Notes: generated from the sequence alone by a model not told the origin. 64,000 bases of DNA from Confluentibacter sediminis (GCF_003258355.1 NZ_QKPO01000016.1:62001-126000), one strand, 5' to 3'. Shown: positions 46,232 through 55,795, numbered from the stretch's first letter. Numbers and translations: made by a program.

Positions 46232-47251
46232 ATGGAAAGTACCAGAACACTTAAAGATAAAATATTTCTTATACTAAAAGGTATAGGAATGGGAGCAGCC
46301 AATAAAGTTCCTGGTGTATCTGGTGGTGTAGTAGCGTTTGTGGCTGGTTTCTATGAAGAATTTATCTACTCACTCAAAAAAGTAAATGGTAAAGCCTTTA
46401 AATTACTCATTAATAGACGTTTTAAAAGCTTTTTCAATTATATAAATGGTCGTTTTTTAGTGCTACTATTCAGTGGCATGATTATAAGCTACTTTAGTGT
46501 TTCTCTAGTCTTAGATTATTTAATTAAAAACTATGAACTTTATATTTGGAGTGTTTTCTTCGGAATGATTATAGGGTCCATTTATTATATAAACAAAGAT
46601 TTTAAAGATTGGAACTACAAAACATATACGGTGCTTGCTATTGGGACAGTATTAGGTATAGGAATTAGTTTTTTAAATCCTGCCACAGAAAATGATAACT
46701 TATGGTTTGTATTTTTTTGTGGGATTATTAGTGTCTCCGGGATGACGCTTCCAGGTTTTTCAGGCTCGTTTATACTCATCCTTTTGGGGAATTATGTATT
46801 ACTTTTGGTCGACTCTGTAAATGCCTTGTTTATTACTTTTTATGAAATTCTTGGTGGAAATTTCAGTTTTATAAATAATCCAGAACGCATAACCATCCTT
46901 AAAGTTTTATTGGTTTTCACCTTGGGTTCTATCACTGGTTTAGTAACATTTTCACACATATTAAGCTATATTTTAAAACACTATAAAAGTGTAACGCTAT
47001 CAGCTATAATTGGTTTTATAATTGGTTCTTTAGGTGTTGTTTGGCCTTGGAAAAAAACTATTTATAAACTTACAAATGAGGGTGCTTTTATTTACGATTC
47101 CACTGGAGAAAAAGTGGTAGAAAACTACAAACGCTTTATGCCAGAAATCCATTTAGAAACCTTATACGCTATTCTATTTATATGTCTTGGCATTGCTATT
47201 GTTTTAGCATTAGAAATGTATGCTCAAAAAACCAGAAAATCACATGCATAA
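46232..47251 (+). CDS. DUF368 family membrane protein (PopT-like), copy 2
   Basis: 339 aa with the same layout as the preceding gene: VPGVSGGVVAFVAG (~26) and LPGFSGSFILILLG (~172), with a longer middle loop. The two paralogues differ clearly, so the duplication is old. They lie 2 nt apart and may form a heterodimer or be specialised. Its end overlaps the aroE start (ATG at 47244). Confidence 0.9.
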   Translation: MESTRTLKDKIFLILKGIGMGAANKVPGVSGGVVAFVAGFYEEFIYSLKKVNGKAFKLLINRRFKSFFNYINGRFLVLLFSGMIISYFSVSLVLDYLIKNYELYIWSVFFGMIIGSIYYINKDFKDWNYKTYTVLAIGTVLGIGISFLNPATENDNLWFVFFCGIISVSGMTLPGFSGSFILILLGNYVLLLVDSVNALFITFYEILGGNFSFINNPERITILKVLLVFTLGSITGLVTFSHILSYILKHYKSVTLSAIIGFIIGSLGVVWPWKKTIYKLTNEGAFIYDSTGEKVVENYKRFMPEIHLETLYAILFICLGIAIVLALEMYAQKTRKSHA

Positions 47252-47984
47252 ATTAGGACTTTTAGGAAAAAATATTTCTTATTCATTTTCAAGAACTTAT
47301 TTTAAATCTAAATTCGAAAAAGAAGGCATCCTAGATGTTTCTTATGAAAATTTTGATATTGAAGACATTTCTCTTTTTCCTTCCATTATAGAAAACACCT
47401 ACGGATTAAAAGGTTTAAACGTGACCATTCCCTACAAACAAGTTGTCATGCCTTATTTAGACGATATTGATGAAAAAGCAAAAACCATTGGTGCCGTAAA
47501 TACCATAAAAGTTAAAAAAGACGGTAAATTAATTGGCTATAATACCGATTGTTACGGATTTGAAAAATCCATTAAGCCATATCTTACACCACGTCATAAA
47601 AAAGCATTGATTCTTGGTACTGGCGGCGCTAGCAAAGCCATTTCTTATGTGTTGCAAGAACTTAATATAGAATATCATTATGTGTCTAGAACTGCATCAG
47701 AACACAGTCATTTTACCTACAATGACTTAAATGAAACCATTATAAAAGAATTTGACATCGTTATAAACTGTACGCCATTAGGCACCTTTCCCAATATTGA
47801 TAATTGTCCTAATATACCCTATCAAGCCATTACAGATAAGCATATTTTATACGATTTAATATATAATCCTTTAGAAACCAAATTCTTAAAATTAGGAAAG
47901 GAACATAGCGCAACAATTATAAATGGTTTAAAGATGCTAGAACTACAGGCAGAAAAAGCTTGGTCCATTTGGAATTTGGAATAA
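47244..47984 (+). CDS. aroE: Shikimate 5-dehydrogenase
   Basis: 246 aa from the ATG at 47244 (MHKLGLLGKNISYSFS), which overlaps the stop of the DUF368 gene by 8 nt; an in-frame ATG at 47220 is further inside that gene and less likely. It has GLNVTIPYKQ (substrate Lys), GYNTDCYGF (Asp), ILGTGGASKA (NADP loop) and NCTPLGTFP. It reduces 3-dehydroshikimate to shikimate. Short but complete for the family. Confidence 0.95.
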   Translation: MHKLGLLGKNISYSFSRTYFKSKFEKEGILDVSYENFDIEDISLFPSIIENTYGLKGLNVTIPYKQVVMPYLDDIDEKAKTIGAVNTIKVKKDGKLIGYNTDCYGFEKSIKPYLTPRHKKALILGTGGASKAISYVLQELNIEYHYVSRTASEHSHFTYNDLNETIIKEFDIVINCTPLGTFPNIDNCPNIPYQAITDKHILYDLIYNPLETKFLKLGKEHSATIINGLKMLELQAEKAWSIWNLE

Positions 47985-48016
47985 ATGCATCTTTTAAAAG
48001 AAAAGTCCGTCTCCTT

Positions 48017-48047
48017 TTTGTAAATACTTGACTTGTTAGTATCTTTA
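48017..48047 (+). promoter_or_regulatory. Predicted promoter of the DUF349 gene
   Basis: TTTG at 48017-48020, then a 19-nt spacer, then TATCTTTA at 48040-48047 (one base off TAnnTTTG). The ATG is at 48088. Confidence 0.5.
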
Positions 48048-48087
48048 AACACAAAACAGATTCAATTGAACCTAAACATTTATTAAA

Positions 48088-50058
48088 ATGTCAGAGACAG
48101 ATAACCTGCAAAACGCAGATGGACCGGAAAACAACAGCTCTCCAATTCGTTTAAACAATGATAATGAAGCTATAGAAACTGAAGACACCTCTTCCAACAC
48201 AAAAAGTATAGAGACTTCTATCCCTGAAGATGAATCAACGGAAAGTAAAGATTCGGATGGGCATGATGAATTACAGAATGAAATAGATGATTCTAATGCG
48301 GAAGATGCGGAAGATGAAGGAAATAAAGACCGACACACCATTGAAATAAAAGAATACGATAAAATGTCTTTAGAACAGCTTACTGCTGAACTTGAAAAGT
48401 TAGTAAAAAACGAGAAAGTTCAAGCTATTAAACAGCATGTCGAGGGCATCAAAAAAGAATTCGATTCTCAATTTAATGATTTATTAGAAGAAAAAAAGGC
48501 TGATTTTTTGAGTGATGGTGGCAACGAAATAGATTTTTATTTCACTTCTCCAATTCAAAAACAATTTAAAAATATTTACAAAGAATATCGCAATAAATTA
48601 CACGAACACCGCAAAAAATTAGATCAAAACCTTAAACAAAACTTAGCAAACAAACTTGAAATTATTGAAGAAATAAAAGGGTTGCTTAATATTGAAGAAA
48701 ACATCAATACAACCTATAAACATTTTAAGGAACTTCAAGAAAAGTGGAGAAATACAGGTCCAATTCCAAGAGATAAGTATAATAATGCTTGGAATAGTTA
48801 CCACCACCATGTTGAAATGTTTTATGATTTTCTGCACCTAAATAGAGACTTACGCGATTTAGATTTTAAGCACAATTTAGATAAAAAGCTTAAAATTATT
48901 GAGCGTGCCGAAGAATTGGCGCAAGATAAAGATATCATGCGGGCATTTAGAGAGCTTCAAGAACTCCATAAAATGTGGAAAGAAGAACTAGGTCCCGTTG
49001 ACAGAGAACATAGAGAGGCTATTTGGGATCGTTTTAAGGCTTCTACCAAAATTATAAATGATAAACGCCAAGCGTATTATCAAGAAATTGATAAAATCTA
49101 CGAGAAAAACCTTGATATAAAGCTTGACATCATTGCCAAAATTAATGAGATAAATAGCCAAGAAACCAAGTCACATGGTGCTTGGCAGAATAAAATTAAA
49201 GCTATTGAGGGTTTAAGAAATGATTTCTTTAATGCGGGAAAAGTACCTGCAAAAGTTAACGAATCTACTTGGGCTAAATTTAAAAGTGCTGTTAGAACGT
49301 TTAACAGACAAAAAAATGCTTTCTATAAAGGCCTGAAAAAAGATCAGTTTACAAATCTTCAAAAAAAATTAGAGCTTATAAAAATAGCTGAAGATAATAA
49401 GGATAGTGAGGACATAGAAGTGACCACTGCTTTAATGAAGAAAATTCAAAATGATTGGAAAAAAATTGGTCATGTACCAAGAAAAGACAGCGATAAAGTT
49501 TGGAATCAATTCAAAGCTGCGTGCAATTATTTTTTTGATAGACTTAATGCCAACAGAAATGCTGAAAACAAAGACAGTCTTGAGGCTTTTAACAAGAAAC
49601 AGGACTTATTAGAGGTTTTAAAATCTTTAAAACTTACTAAGGATAAAGACAAAGATCTTGAGACCATTAAAGATTACATAAACCAATGGAACGCTATTGG
49701 TAGAGTACCAAATGACAAACGTTATATTGAAGGAAAGTATTCTAAAGTTTTAGATGAATTATTCTCCAATATGAAAATGGAAAAAGATGAGTTGGAAATG
49801 ATAAAGTTTGAAAACAAACTGGAAGATTTAAACAATTCTGATAATAGCAAAAATCTGGATAATGAGCGTACATTTATTCGTAAAAAAATAGATGAAATCA
49901 AGGCTCAAATCAATCAATTAGAAAATAACTTACAATTCTTCACTAACGTAGATGACGACAATCCTTTGGTAAAAGAGGTTCGTACCAATATTGAAAACCA
50001 CAAAGACGAATTAAAGCTTTGGAAGAAAAAACTAAGTAAAATAAAAGAACTTTATTAA
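48088..50058 (+). CDS. DUF349 domain-containing protein
   Basis: 656 aa. An acidic, Ser/Asn-rich N-terminus (~1-90) precedes at least five DUF349 helical repeats; each has the pattern of a WxxIG/TGPIPRDKYNNAWNSY type turn (examples: NTGPIPRDKYNNAWN, WKKIGHVPRKDSDKVWNQF and WNAIGRVPNDKRYIEGKYS). The C-terminus is coiled coil. No signal or membrane segment. DUF349 has been linked to RNA- or ribosome-related roles in some bacteria; here the function is unknown. Confidence 0.9.
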   Translation: MSETDNLQNADGPENNSSPIRLNNDNEAIETEDTSSNTKSIETSIPEDESTESKDSDGHDELQNEIDDSNAEDAEDEGNKDRHTIEIKEYDKMSLEQLTAELEKLVKNEKVQAIKQHVEGIKKEFDSQFNDLLEEKKADFLSDGGNEIDFYFTSPIQKQFKNIYKEYRNKLHEHRKKLDQNLKQNLANKLEIIEEIKGLLNIEENINTTYKHFKELQEKWRNTGPIPRDKYNNAWNSYHHHVEMFYDFLHLNRDLRDLDFKHNLDKKLKIIERAEELAQDKDIMRAFRELQELHKMWKEELGPVDREHREAIWDRFKASTKIINDKRQAYYQEIDKIYEKNLDIKLDIIAKINEINSQETKSHGAWQNKIKAIEGLRNDFFNAGKVPAKVNESTWAKFKSAVRTFNRQKNAFYKGLKKDQFTNLQKKLELIKIAEDNKDSEDIEVTTALMKKIQNDWKKIGHVPRKDSDKVWNQFKAACNYFFDRLNANRNAENKDSLEAFNKKQDLLEVLKSLKLTKDKDKDLETIKDYINQWNAIGRVPNDKRYIEGKYSKVLDELFSNMKMEKDELEMIKFENKLEDLNNSDNSKNLDNERTFIRKKIDEIKAQINQLENNLQFFTNVDDDNPLVKEVRTNIENHKDELKLWKKKLSKIKELY

Positions 50059-50064
50059 AATAAA

Positions 50065-50092
50065 AAAAAACCTCCAAATTTGGAGGTTTTTT
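50065..50092. terminator. Two-way terminator between the DUF349 and DUF5606 genes
   Basis: AAAAAACCTCCAAATTTGGAGGTTTTTT is a perfect palindrome with A and T tracts on both sides. It serves the plus-strand DUF349 gene and the converging minus-strand DUF5606 gene. Confidence 0.85.
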
Positions 50093-50100
50093 ATTTGACT

Positions 50101-50532
50101 CTATTCTTCTTCGTCAGTTTTAGATTTTGGTTTTTCAACATCTTCTGAAAAATCCATTAAATCATGCTGTTGTAATAAATTATACCACTGAATAATCTTC
50201 TTTATATCACTAACATAAACTCTATCTTCATCATAATCAGGTAAAATATTAAAGAAATACTCTTCAAGCTTATCATTACTATCTTTAGCCGTAATACTTG
50301 TTGGCTGTCCGTTTTCTTTTTCTTTTATAGTATTAAGAACCTTTTTTAAAGGCACTTCTTCTGTTAAGGTATAAATAGCTATTTCACTTAAAACACTTAC
50401 ATTTTGTCTAACATTAATAGATACTCTTTTTTTATCTAACAATGATTCTGCAACAAACCCGCCACGTGTTTGGGCTATTAATTTGTATAATCCTGGTTTA
50501 CCTGTAATTGATAATATTTTTTCTAAACTCAT
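50101..50532 (-). CDS. DUF5606 domain-containing protein
   Basis: 143 aa. The start MSLEKILSITGKPGLYKLIA, with TRGGFVAESLLDKKR, matches DUF5606 (Bacteroidota). The body looks like a small beta domain followed by a helical segment; the tail is charged (KSKTDEEE). Cytoplasmic. Its usual neighbour is def, which is 54 nt upstream here. Function unknown. Confidence 0.82.
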   Translation of the reverse strand: MSLEKILSITGKPGLYKLIAQTRGGFVAESLLDKKRVSINVRQNVSVLSEIAIYTLTEEVPLKKVLNTIKEKENGQPTSITAKDSNDKLEEYFFNILPDYDEDRVYVSDIKKIIQWYNLLQQHDLMDFSEDVEKPKSKTDEEE

Positions 50533-50586
50533 AAATTAGTTTTAAAGGGAGGCAAATATCATTTGTTTATAATTGTTTTACAAATA

Positions 50587-51174
50587 TTATCGCTTCTTTT
50601 TTGCGTTAGGAAATCGCATTCTGTAATCAACGTCAATCTCTCCTTTTGATATTTTATTTAGTCTTCCTTTTATTAGACGCTTTTTTAATCCAGATAATTT
50701 ATCTGTAAATAAAACACCTTCAATATGATCGTATTCATGCTGAATGACTCTCGCTATCAATCCATCGAATACCTCGATATGTTTCTTGAAATTTTCGTCT
50801 AAATACTCCACCGTAATTTTAGGTTTTCTTAAAACATCTTCTCTCACATCTGGAATACTCAAACACCCTTCGTTAAATGCCCATTCGTTACCTTCTTCAT
50901 TTAATATTTTAGCGTTTATAAAAACACGTTTAAACGTTTTTAATGCCATTTGTTCTTCTTCACTTAAATCTTCATCAGAAAAAGGTGCTGTATCAACTAA
51001 AAATAAACGGATGGGTAAACCAACTTGTGGAGCCGCTAAACCAACACCATAAGCATGGTACATCGTTTCAAACATATTTCCTAAAAGTACATCCAAATTT
51101 GGATAATCTTGAGATATGTCTTCTGCTTTCTTTTTTAAAACTGGGTCGCCATAGGCTACAATTGGTAAAATCAT
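50587..51174 (-). CDS. def: Peptide deformylase
   Basis: 195 aa. All three deformylase motifs are intact: GVGLAAPQVG (~43), EGCLS (~113) and HEYDH (~147). It removes the formyl group from nascent proteins with an iron or zinc ion. A -7-like box (TATTTTTG on the minus strand) at 51197-51204 is 22 nt ahead of the ATG. ruvX lies upstream on the same strand. Confidence 0.97.
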   Translation of the reverse strand: MILPIVAYGDPVLKKKAEDISQDYPNLDVLLGNMFETMYHAYGVGLAAPQVGLPIRLFLVDTAPFSDEDLSEEEQMALKTFKRVFINAKILNEEGNEWAFNEGCLSIPDVREDVLRKPKITVEYLDENFKKHIEVFDGLIARVIQHEYDHIEGVLFTDKLSGLKKRLIKGRLNKISKGEIDVDYRMRFPNAKKKR

Positions 51175-51263
51175 TACTTTATTGAATTATTAAACGCAAA
51201 AATACAATACTTACTTTTGATTATAAATTTTTTGTGTTTGAAAACGTGCTTTTTAAATGAAAA

Positions 51264-51674
51264 TCATTTTGAATACAAATAACTTTGTAAAATAAGTGTA
51301 GCACTAATTTCATCTATAAGTGCTTTATTTTTTCGTTGCTTTTTTTTTAAACCACTATCTATCATGGTTTTAAATGCCATTTTCGAAGTAAACCGTTCGT
51401 CTACACGTTTAATAGGTATATTAGGAAATTCCTTTTCTAAGCGATTTAAAAATGGAATGATAAATACTTCACTTTCTGAAGCTGTATTATCCATTTGCTT
51501 TGGTTCTCCAACTAAAAAAAGCTCCACTTTTTCTTTATGTAAGTAATCTTTTAAAAAAACGAATAAATCCTTTGTAGCAAGCGTCGTTAAACCTGAAGCT
51601 ATAATTTGCAGTTCATCGGTTATGGCAATCCCTGTTCTTTTCAAACCATAATCTATTGCTAAAATTCTTGGCAT
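51264..51674 (-). CDS. ruvX: Holliday junction resolvase RuvX/YqgF
   Basis: 136 aa from the ATG at 51674 (MPRILAIDYGLKRTGIA); an in-frame ATG at 51701 would prepend MDYFCEKLY, which is not family-like. It has the RNase H-like DYG, GEPKQMD, VDERFTS and DEISATLIL acidic residues. Relatives (YqgF) also act in 16S rRNA 5' maturation. It is 89 nt upstream of def. Confidence 0.93.
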   Translation of the reverse strand: MPRILAIDYGLKRTGIAITDELQIIASGLTTLATKDLFVFLKDYLHKEKVELFLVGEPKQMDNTASESEVFIIPFLNRLEKEFPNIPIKRVDERFTSKMAFKTMIDSGLKKKQRKNKALIDEISATLILQSYLYSK

Positions 51675-51707
51675 ATATAATTTTTCACAAAAATAATCCA
51701 ATAAATA

Positions 51708-51737
51708 AAAAAGGTTGTCTTTTTAGACAACCTTTTT
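51708..51737 (-). terminator. Terminator of the small secreted-protein gene
   Basis: AAAAAGGTTGTCT, loop TTTT, AGACAACCTTTTT: a perfect 13-bp stem. It lies between the stop of the gene at 51773 and the ruvX start, on the minus strand. Confidence 0.8.
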
Positions 51738-51772
51738 AAACACTTAACCTTAATTATTAATGTTTTGAATTT

Positions 51773-52069
51773 TTAAGCTTTTACTGTTCTATTTATTTTA
51801 GGAAATAACAAATCTATGTTCTCAACACTTCTTAAACGGTTCAAGTAAATCCTAATATCGCTTTCAGTACGAACTAAAGTAGCTTCAGTGGTTTCTCCTT
51901 TTTTTACGGTTGATACGGTTTCAGAAGCATTTATTGTTAAAGAAGTTGCTTCATCATTATGCGAAACTATTACAGCCGCTTCAATTTTTTTACCTTCAAC
52001 ACTACTTTGAGCATGAGCAAAAGAGAAAGAAAGTAATAAAATTAATAAGATGTAATAATTTGTTTTCAT
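51773..52069 (-). CDS. Small secreted protein of unknown function
   Basis: 98 aa from the ATG at 52069 (MKTNYYILLILLLSFSFAHAQ), which gives a clear signal peptide cut after HAQ. An in-frame ATG at 52123 would place 18 residues before it and is unlikely. The mature part (~78 aa) is rich in Thr, Val and Glu, with ESDIRIYLNRLRSVENID near the end. I do not recognise a family. Probably periplasmic. Confidence 0.75.
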   Translation of the reverse strand: MKTNYYILLILLLSFSFAHAQSSVEGKKIEAAVIVSHNDEATSLTINASETVSTVKKGETTEATLVRTESDIRIYLNRLRSVENIDLLFPKINRTVKA

Positions 52070-52394
52070 AACTTGGTTGCTTTGTTGAAACAAATATATA
52101 TCTACTATAAAGCTCATTAACAATTTATTAGTTATAATGAATGTATTTTCGTTTAGTAGTGGAGTGATTAATTTTTATCGACAAATAGATAAAATGCCTG
52201 TTTTTGAAGACAAAACACCATCAAAAGGCATTTAATCGTATTATCCTTTTCTTTCGAAGACAAAACGAATGCGATTTTATTTAATAATGCTCGTTAAACA
52301 ACCTAATCCAAATAGGTTTTAAACCTACATTAAAGCCATTTCTTCTCCTTTTTTTGAATGATACCTATTATATTTGCCCAAAACATAATTATCA
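52070..52394. other. 325-nt gene-free stretch with a hairpin and a direct repeat
   Basis: No convincing coding frame. It contains a hairpin: AAATGCCT (52192-52199) pairs with AGGCATTT (52226-52233), with TTTTG/CAAAA extending the stem. GAAGACAAAAC occurs twice, at 52206-52216 and 52256-52266, exactly 50 nt apart. A small palindrome TAGGTTTTAAACCTA lies near 52312. A TATATTTG -7 box for dapD is at 52369-52376. Whether an RNA is made from here cannot be told. Confidence 0.5.
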
Positions 52395-53210
52395 ATGACA
52401 GAATTACAACAAACCATAGAACAAGCTTGGGAAAACAGAGAGCTTTTAAAAGATGACACAACAATAACGGCTATTAAAAAGGTGATTTCTTTATTAGATT
52501 CAGGCGAATTAAGAGTAGCTGAACCCATATCTAGTGGATGGCAAGTCAACGAGTGGGTCAAAAAAGCCGTCGTTTTATATTTTCCTATTCAAAAAATGGA
52601 AACTTTAGAAGCTGGCCCATTAGAATTTCATGATAAAATTCCATTAAAAACCGGTTATGCTGAAAAAGGCATTCGTGTGGTACCTCACGCTGTTGCTCGT
52701 TATGGTGCTTATATATCAAAAGGCACTATTTTAATGCCAAGTTTTGTTAATATTGGTGCATATGTAGATGAAGGCACAATGGTTGACACTTGGGCGACTG
52801 TTGGTAGTTGTGCTCAAATTGGTAAACATGTGCATTTATCTGGTGGCGTTGGTATTGGTGGGGTTTTAGAACCTTTACAAGCAGCTCCTGTAATTATTGA
52901 AGATAACGTGTTCGTTGGCTCTCGTTGTATTGTTGTAGAAGGCGTACATGTTGAAACAGAAGCTGTTTTAGGCGCCAACGTGGTATTAACCATGAGTACT
53001 AAAATAATTGATATTACAGGCGATACACCTATTGAAATGAAAGGTCGTGTTCCTGCACGTTCCGTGGTCATTCCTGGAAGCTATACCAAAAAATTTGCTG
53101 CTGGCGAATACCAAGTCCCATGTGCATTAATTATTGGAAAACGTAAAGAAAGTACCGATAAGAAAACCTCTTTAAATAATGCACTTCGTGAAAACGATGT
53201 AGCAGTGTAG
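52395..53210 (+). CDS. dapD: 2,3,4,5-tetrahydropyridine-2,6-dicarboxylate N-succinyltransferase
   Basis: 271 aa. A helical N-terminal part (MTELQQTIEQAWENR) precedes a left-handed beta helix of hexapeptide repeats (GTILMPSFVNIGAYVDEG, then WATVGSCAQIG, VGIGGVLEPLQAAPVII). It catalyses the succinyl step in lysine/diaminopimelate synthesis, thus peptidoglycan. The glycosyltransferase gene that follows starts at the very next base after the stop, which couples wall precursor and glycan genes. Confidence 0.96.
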   Translation: MTELQQTIEQAWENRELLKDDTTITAIKKVISLLDSGELRVAEPISSGWQVNEWVKKAVVLYFPIQKMETLEAGPLEFHDKIPLKTGYAEKGIRVVPHAVARYGAYISKGTILMPSFVNIGAYVDEGTMVDTWATVGSCAQIGKHVHLSGGVGIGGVLEPLQAAPVIIEDNVFVGSRCIVVEGVHVETEAVLGANVVLTMSTKIIDITGDTPIEMKGRVPARSVVIPGSYTKKFAAGEYQVPCALIIGKRKESTDKKTSLNNALRENDVAV

Positions 53211-54278
53211 ATGAAAATTTTAATCATACAACAAAAAATGATTGGCGATGTGCTTACAAGCAGTATTCTGTTTGAGGCACTTCGTTTGAAATATCCCCAT
53301 GCACAATTAGATTATTTAATTAATGAGCATACTTATCCTGTTGTAGAAAACAATCCATTTATAGATCATTTTATTTTTTTTACTCCTGAAATTGAAAAGA
53401 GTAAAGTAAAATTATTTAGCCTTGCCAAAACAATAAGAAAAGAAAAATATGACATTGTTATCGATGCCTATTGTAAATTATCGAGCAACTTTATATCTGC
53501 TTTAAGTGGTGCTAGAGTAAAAATTTCAAAATACAAATCGTATTCTTCTTTTATTTATACACACCCCATAAAATATAAAAGCAAACCAACTTCAGTTGCT
53601 GGATTAGCTATTGAAAACCGATTACAGTTACTGGAACCGTTAGATTCTCGACTTTCAAAAAACATAATAAAGCCAAAAATTTATTTAAGTGATTCTGAAA
53701 AAGATAAAGCAAAAGACAAATTTATTGATTCAAATATCAATTTAAGCAAACCTTTATTTATGATGAATGTTTTAGGGAGTGGTACATCTAAAACGTATCC
53801 ATTAAACGATATGGCGGCTGTGCTTGATTGGATTGTGGAAAAAACAAATGGGCAACTATTATTCAATTACATTCCTAAACAATTAGAACAAGCCAAAGAA
53901 GTCTTTAAACATTGCAATCTAGAAAGCCAAAAACATATTTTTATGGATGTTTATGGAACTAATTTAAGGGAATTTTTAGCGCTAACATCTTATTGCAATG
54001 CAGTAATTGGCAACGAAGGAGGAGCCATTAATATGGCTAAAGCATTAAATATACCCACATTTTCTATTTTTTCACCTTGGATTGAAAAGAAAAACTGGGC
54101 CATATTCGAGAACGAAAAGAATATATCTGTTCACTTAAAGGATTATAAACCTGGTTTTTTTAAAGATAAAGAAGGAAAAAAAATAAAAAAAGAAGCATTA
54201 ACTTTATATACAGAATTTAAATTTTCATTCTTTTTAGAAGAATTAAAAGTGTTTTTAGATAATATCCTCAATACATGA
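53211..54278 (+). CDS. Glycosyltransferase family 9 (heptosyltransferase-like)
   Basis: 355 aa, GT-B fold. It begins MKILIIQQKMIGDVLTSSIL, the GT9 start motif, and has MMNVLGSGTSKTYPL and the donor-site EGGAINMAKALNIPTFSIF. It probably adds a sugar to the lipid A core or a similar surface glycan. It starts directly after dapD and overlaps the next gene by 4 nt. Confidence 0.92.
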   Translation: MKILIIQQKMIGDVLTSSILFEALRLKYPHAQLDYLINEHTYPVVENNPFIDHFIFFTPEIEKSKVKLFSLAKTIRKEKYDIVIDAYCKLSSNFISALSGARVKISKYKSYSSFIYTHPIKYKSKPTSVAGLAIENRLQLLEPLDSRLSKNIIKPKIYLSDSEKDKAKDKFIDSNINLSKPLFMMNVLGSGTSKTYPLNDMAAVLDWIVEKTNGQLLFNYIPKQLEQAKEVFKHCNLESQKHIFMDVYGTNLREFLALTSYCNAVIGNEGGAINMAKALNIPTFSIFSPWIEKKNWAIFENEKNISVHLKDYKPGFFKDKEGKKIKKEALTLYTEFKFSFFLEELKVFLDNILNT

Positions 54279-55030
54279 ACAAGCTTACAGCCATTATCCC
54301 AACTGGCAATGAAATACATAACATCGAAGCCGTTATTAATTCGGTTAACTTTGCCGATGAAATTTTAGTAGTGGATAGTTTTAGCAACGATGGAACTTTT
54401 GAAATAGCCGAGAAGTTAGCAACAAAAGTGATTAGAAGACCTTTTGATTATCCTTCATCTCAAAAAAATTGGGCCATACCTCAAGCTAAGTATGAATGGA
54501 TTTTATTGGTTGATGCCGATGAGCGTGTAACTCCCGAATTAAAAGCTGAAATACTAGACATACTAAAAAGTCCAAACCCTGAAGTTATTGCTTATTGGAT
54601 AGGCAGAATGAACCACTTTATGGGAGAGTGTGTTCATTACAGTGGCTGGAGAAATGATAAAGTTATTAGACTTTTTAAACGTGATGTATGCCAATATGAA
54701 GACAAGCACGTACATGAAGAGATTATAGCTAATGGCACTGTTGGGAAATTAAAAAACAAATTTTATCATAATACGTATATCACGTTTGACGCATATATGA
54801 CTAAAATGAATCGCTATGCTACTTGGCAAGCCAAGGATTATGATAAAAAAACAGGTACATTAACACCGTATCACTTTATAATAAAACCGTTTTGGGGCTT
54901 TTTTAAACATTATATTTTACAAAGCGGTTTTAGAGATGGCGTTGTCGGACTAACTATTGGATACATTCAAGGTTATGTGATATTTATGCGATATGTTAAG
55001 CTTTGGCTGCTACGAAAAAACAGGGACTAA
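54275..55030 (+). CDS. Glycosyltransferase family 2 (WaaE/KdtX-like)
   Basis: 251 aa. It starts MNKLTAIIPTGNEIHNIEAV; the acidic site is ILLVDADERVTPELKAE (DxD-type, ~78). Later VIRLFKRDV and HVHEEIIANG match LPS-core beta-glycosyltransferases of the WaaE group. The C-terminal hydrophobic stretch may lie on the membrane. Its ATGA overlap with GT9 indicates one operon; it converges with the Kdo-kinase-like gene, stop to stop with no gap. Confidence 0.92.
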   Translation: MNKLTAIIPTGNEIHNIEAVINSVNFADEILVVDSFSNDGTFEIAEKLATKVIRRPFDYPSSQKNWAIPQAKYEWILLVDADERVTPELKAEILDILKSPNPEVIAYWIGRMNHFMGECVHYSGWRNDKVIRLFKRDVCQYEDKHVHEEIIANGTVGKLKNKFYHNTYITFDAYMTKMNRYATWQAKDYDKKTGTLTPYHFIIKPFWGFFKHYILQSGFRDGVVGLTIGYIQGYVIFMRYVKLWLLRKNRD

Positions 55031-55795
55031 TTATTTCTTCCAAAACTTAAGTTTCTTTTTTAAACGTTTTTTTCTATAAAATCGTTCTTGAAAAGCTTCA
55101 GTCTCTTTCCACATTAAGTTAAATACTTTGTTATAATCGTAACCAGATAATTTAGCATATTCATCACTCATCACTACAACCATGGATTTATGAATAGTAA
55201 GTCTAGAAAAGTTTTTAATTCTGGTTTCAAAATCCATTGGACCAAAATTCATTCTATTTAAATCGACCAAATAGAATTTGTAATCACCATTATTCAACTG
55301 AATTAAGGTGTTTCCTGGTGAATGATCTAAAAAATGAATGCCATTTTCATGCAACCCAAAAGTAAATCTGGTAAAAGCACGTAATATCTCTTCATGATGT
55401 GGATAGTTCAAATCGGTTGTTAATTCCCTATAGGTTAAATCATAATTTAAATGCTCACTCACATAATAGCTCTTTTTGAACAAAAAAGGCATAGTAAATT
55501 CATAATACGCTATGGGTTGTGGCGTGCCAATATGTAATGCCACTAATTTATTGGCATACTCAAAAGAACGTTGCGCCTTGCTTTTTCTAAAAAATCTATA
55601 GGCGATTTGATTGATAATATTAGGAACTTTAAAAGACTTGACATTAACGGTCATGTCTTTAAATTGAAATAATTTTAATGAATTACGGTCTTGATTACCA
55701 AAAGATTCCCCTTCAATATCATAATTTAAAATAATGTGGTTAAAAAATTCATTATCATTTTTAAAAGCTGAATTTATTTCAATATGATGCTTCAT
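55031..55795 (-). CDS. Kdo-kinase-like protein (KdkA/InaA-type)
   Basis: 254 aa, a lipopolysaccharide kinase-like fold. The catalytic loop is HENGIHFLDHSPGNTLI (~148, DHSPGN equals the kinase HxDxxxxN loop) and the metal site is YLVDLNRMNFG. The glycine-rich N-lobe is weak. Kinases of this type phosphorylate Kdo or heptose of the LPS core. It sits among surface-glycan genes, which supports that role. Confidence 0.8.
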   Translation of the reverse strand: MKHHIEINSAFKNDNEFFNHIILNYDIEGESFGNQDRNSLKLFQFKDMTVNVKSFKVPNIINQIAYRFFRKSKAQRSFEYANKLVALHIGTPQPIAYYEFTMPFLFKKSYYVSEHLNYDLTYRELTTDLNYPHHEEILRAFTRFTFGLHENGIHFLDHSPGNTLIQLNNGDYKFYLVDLNRMNFGPMDFETRIKNFSRLTIHKSMVVVMSDEYAKLSGYDYNKVFNLMWKETEAFQERFYRKKRLKKKLKFWKK

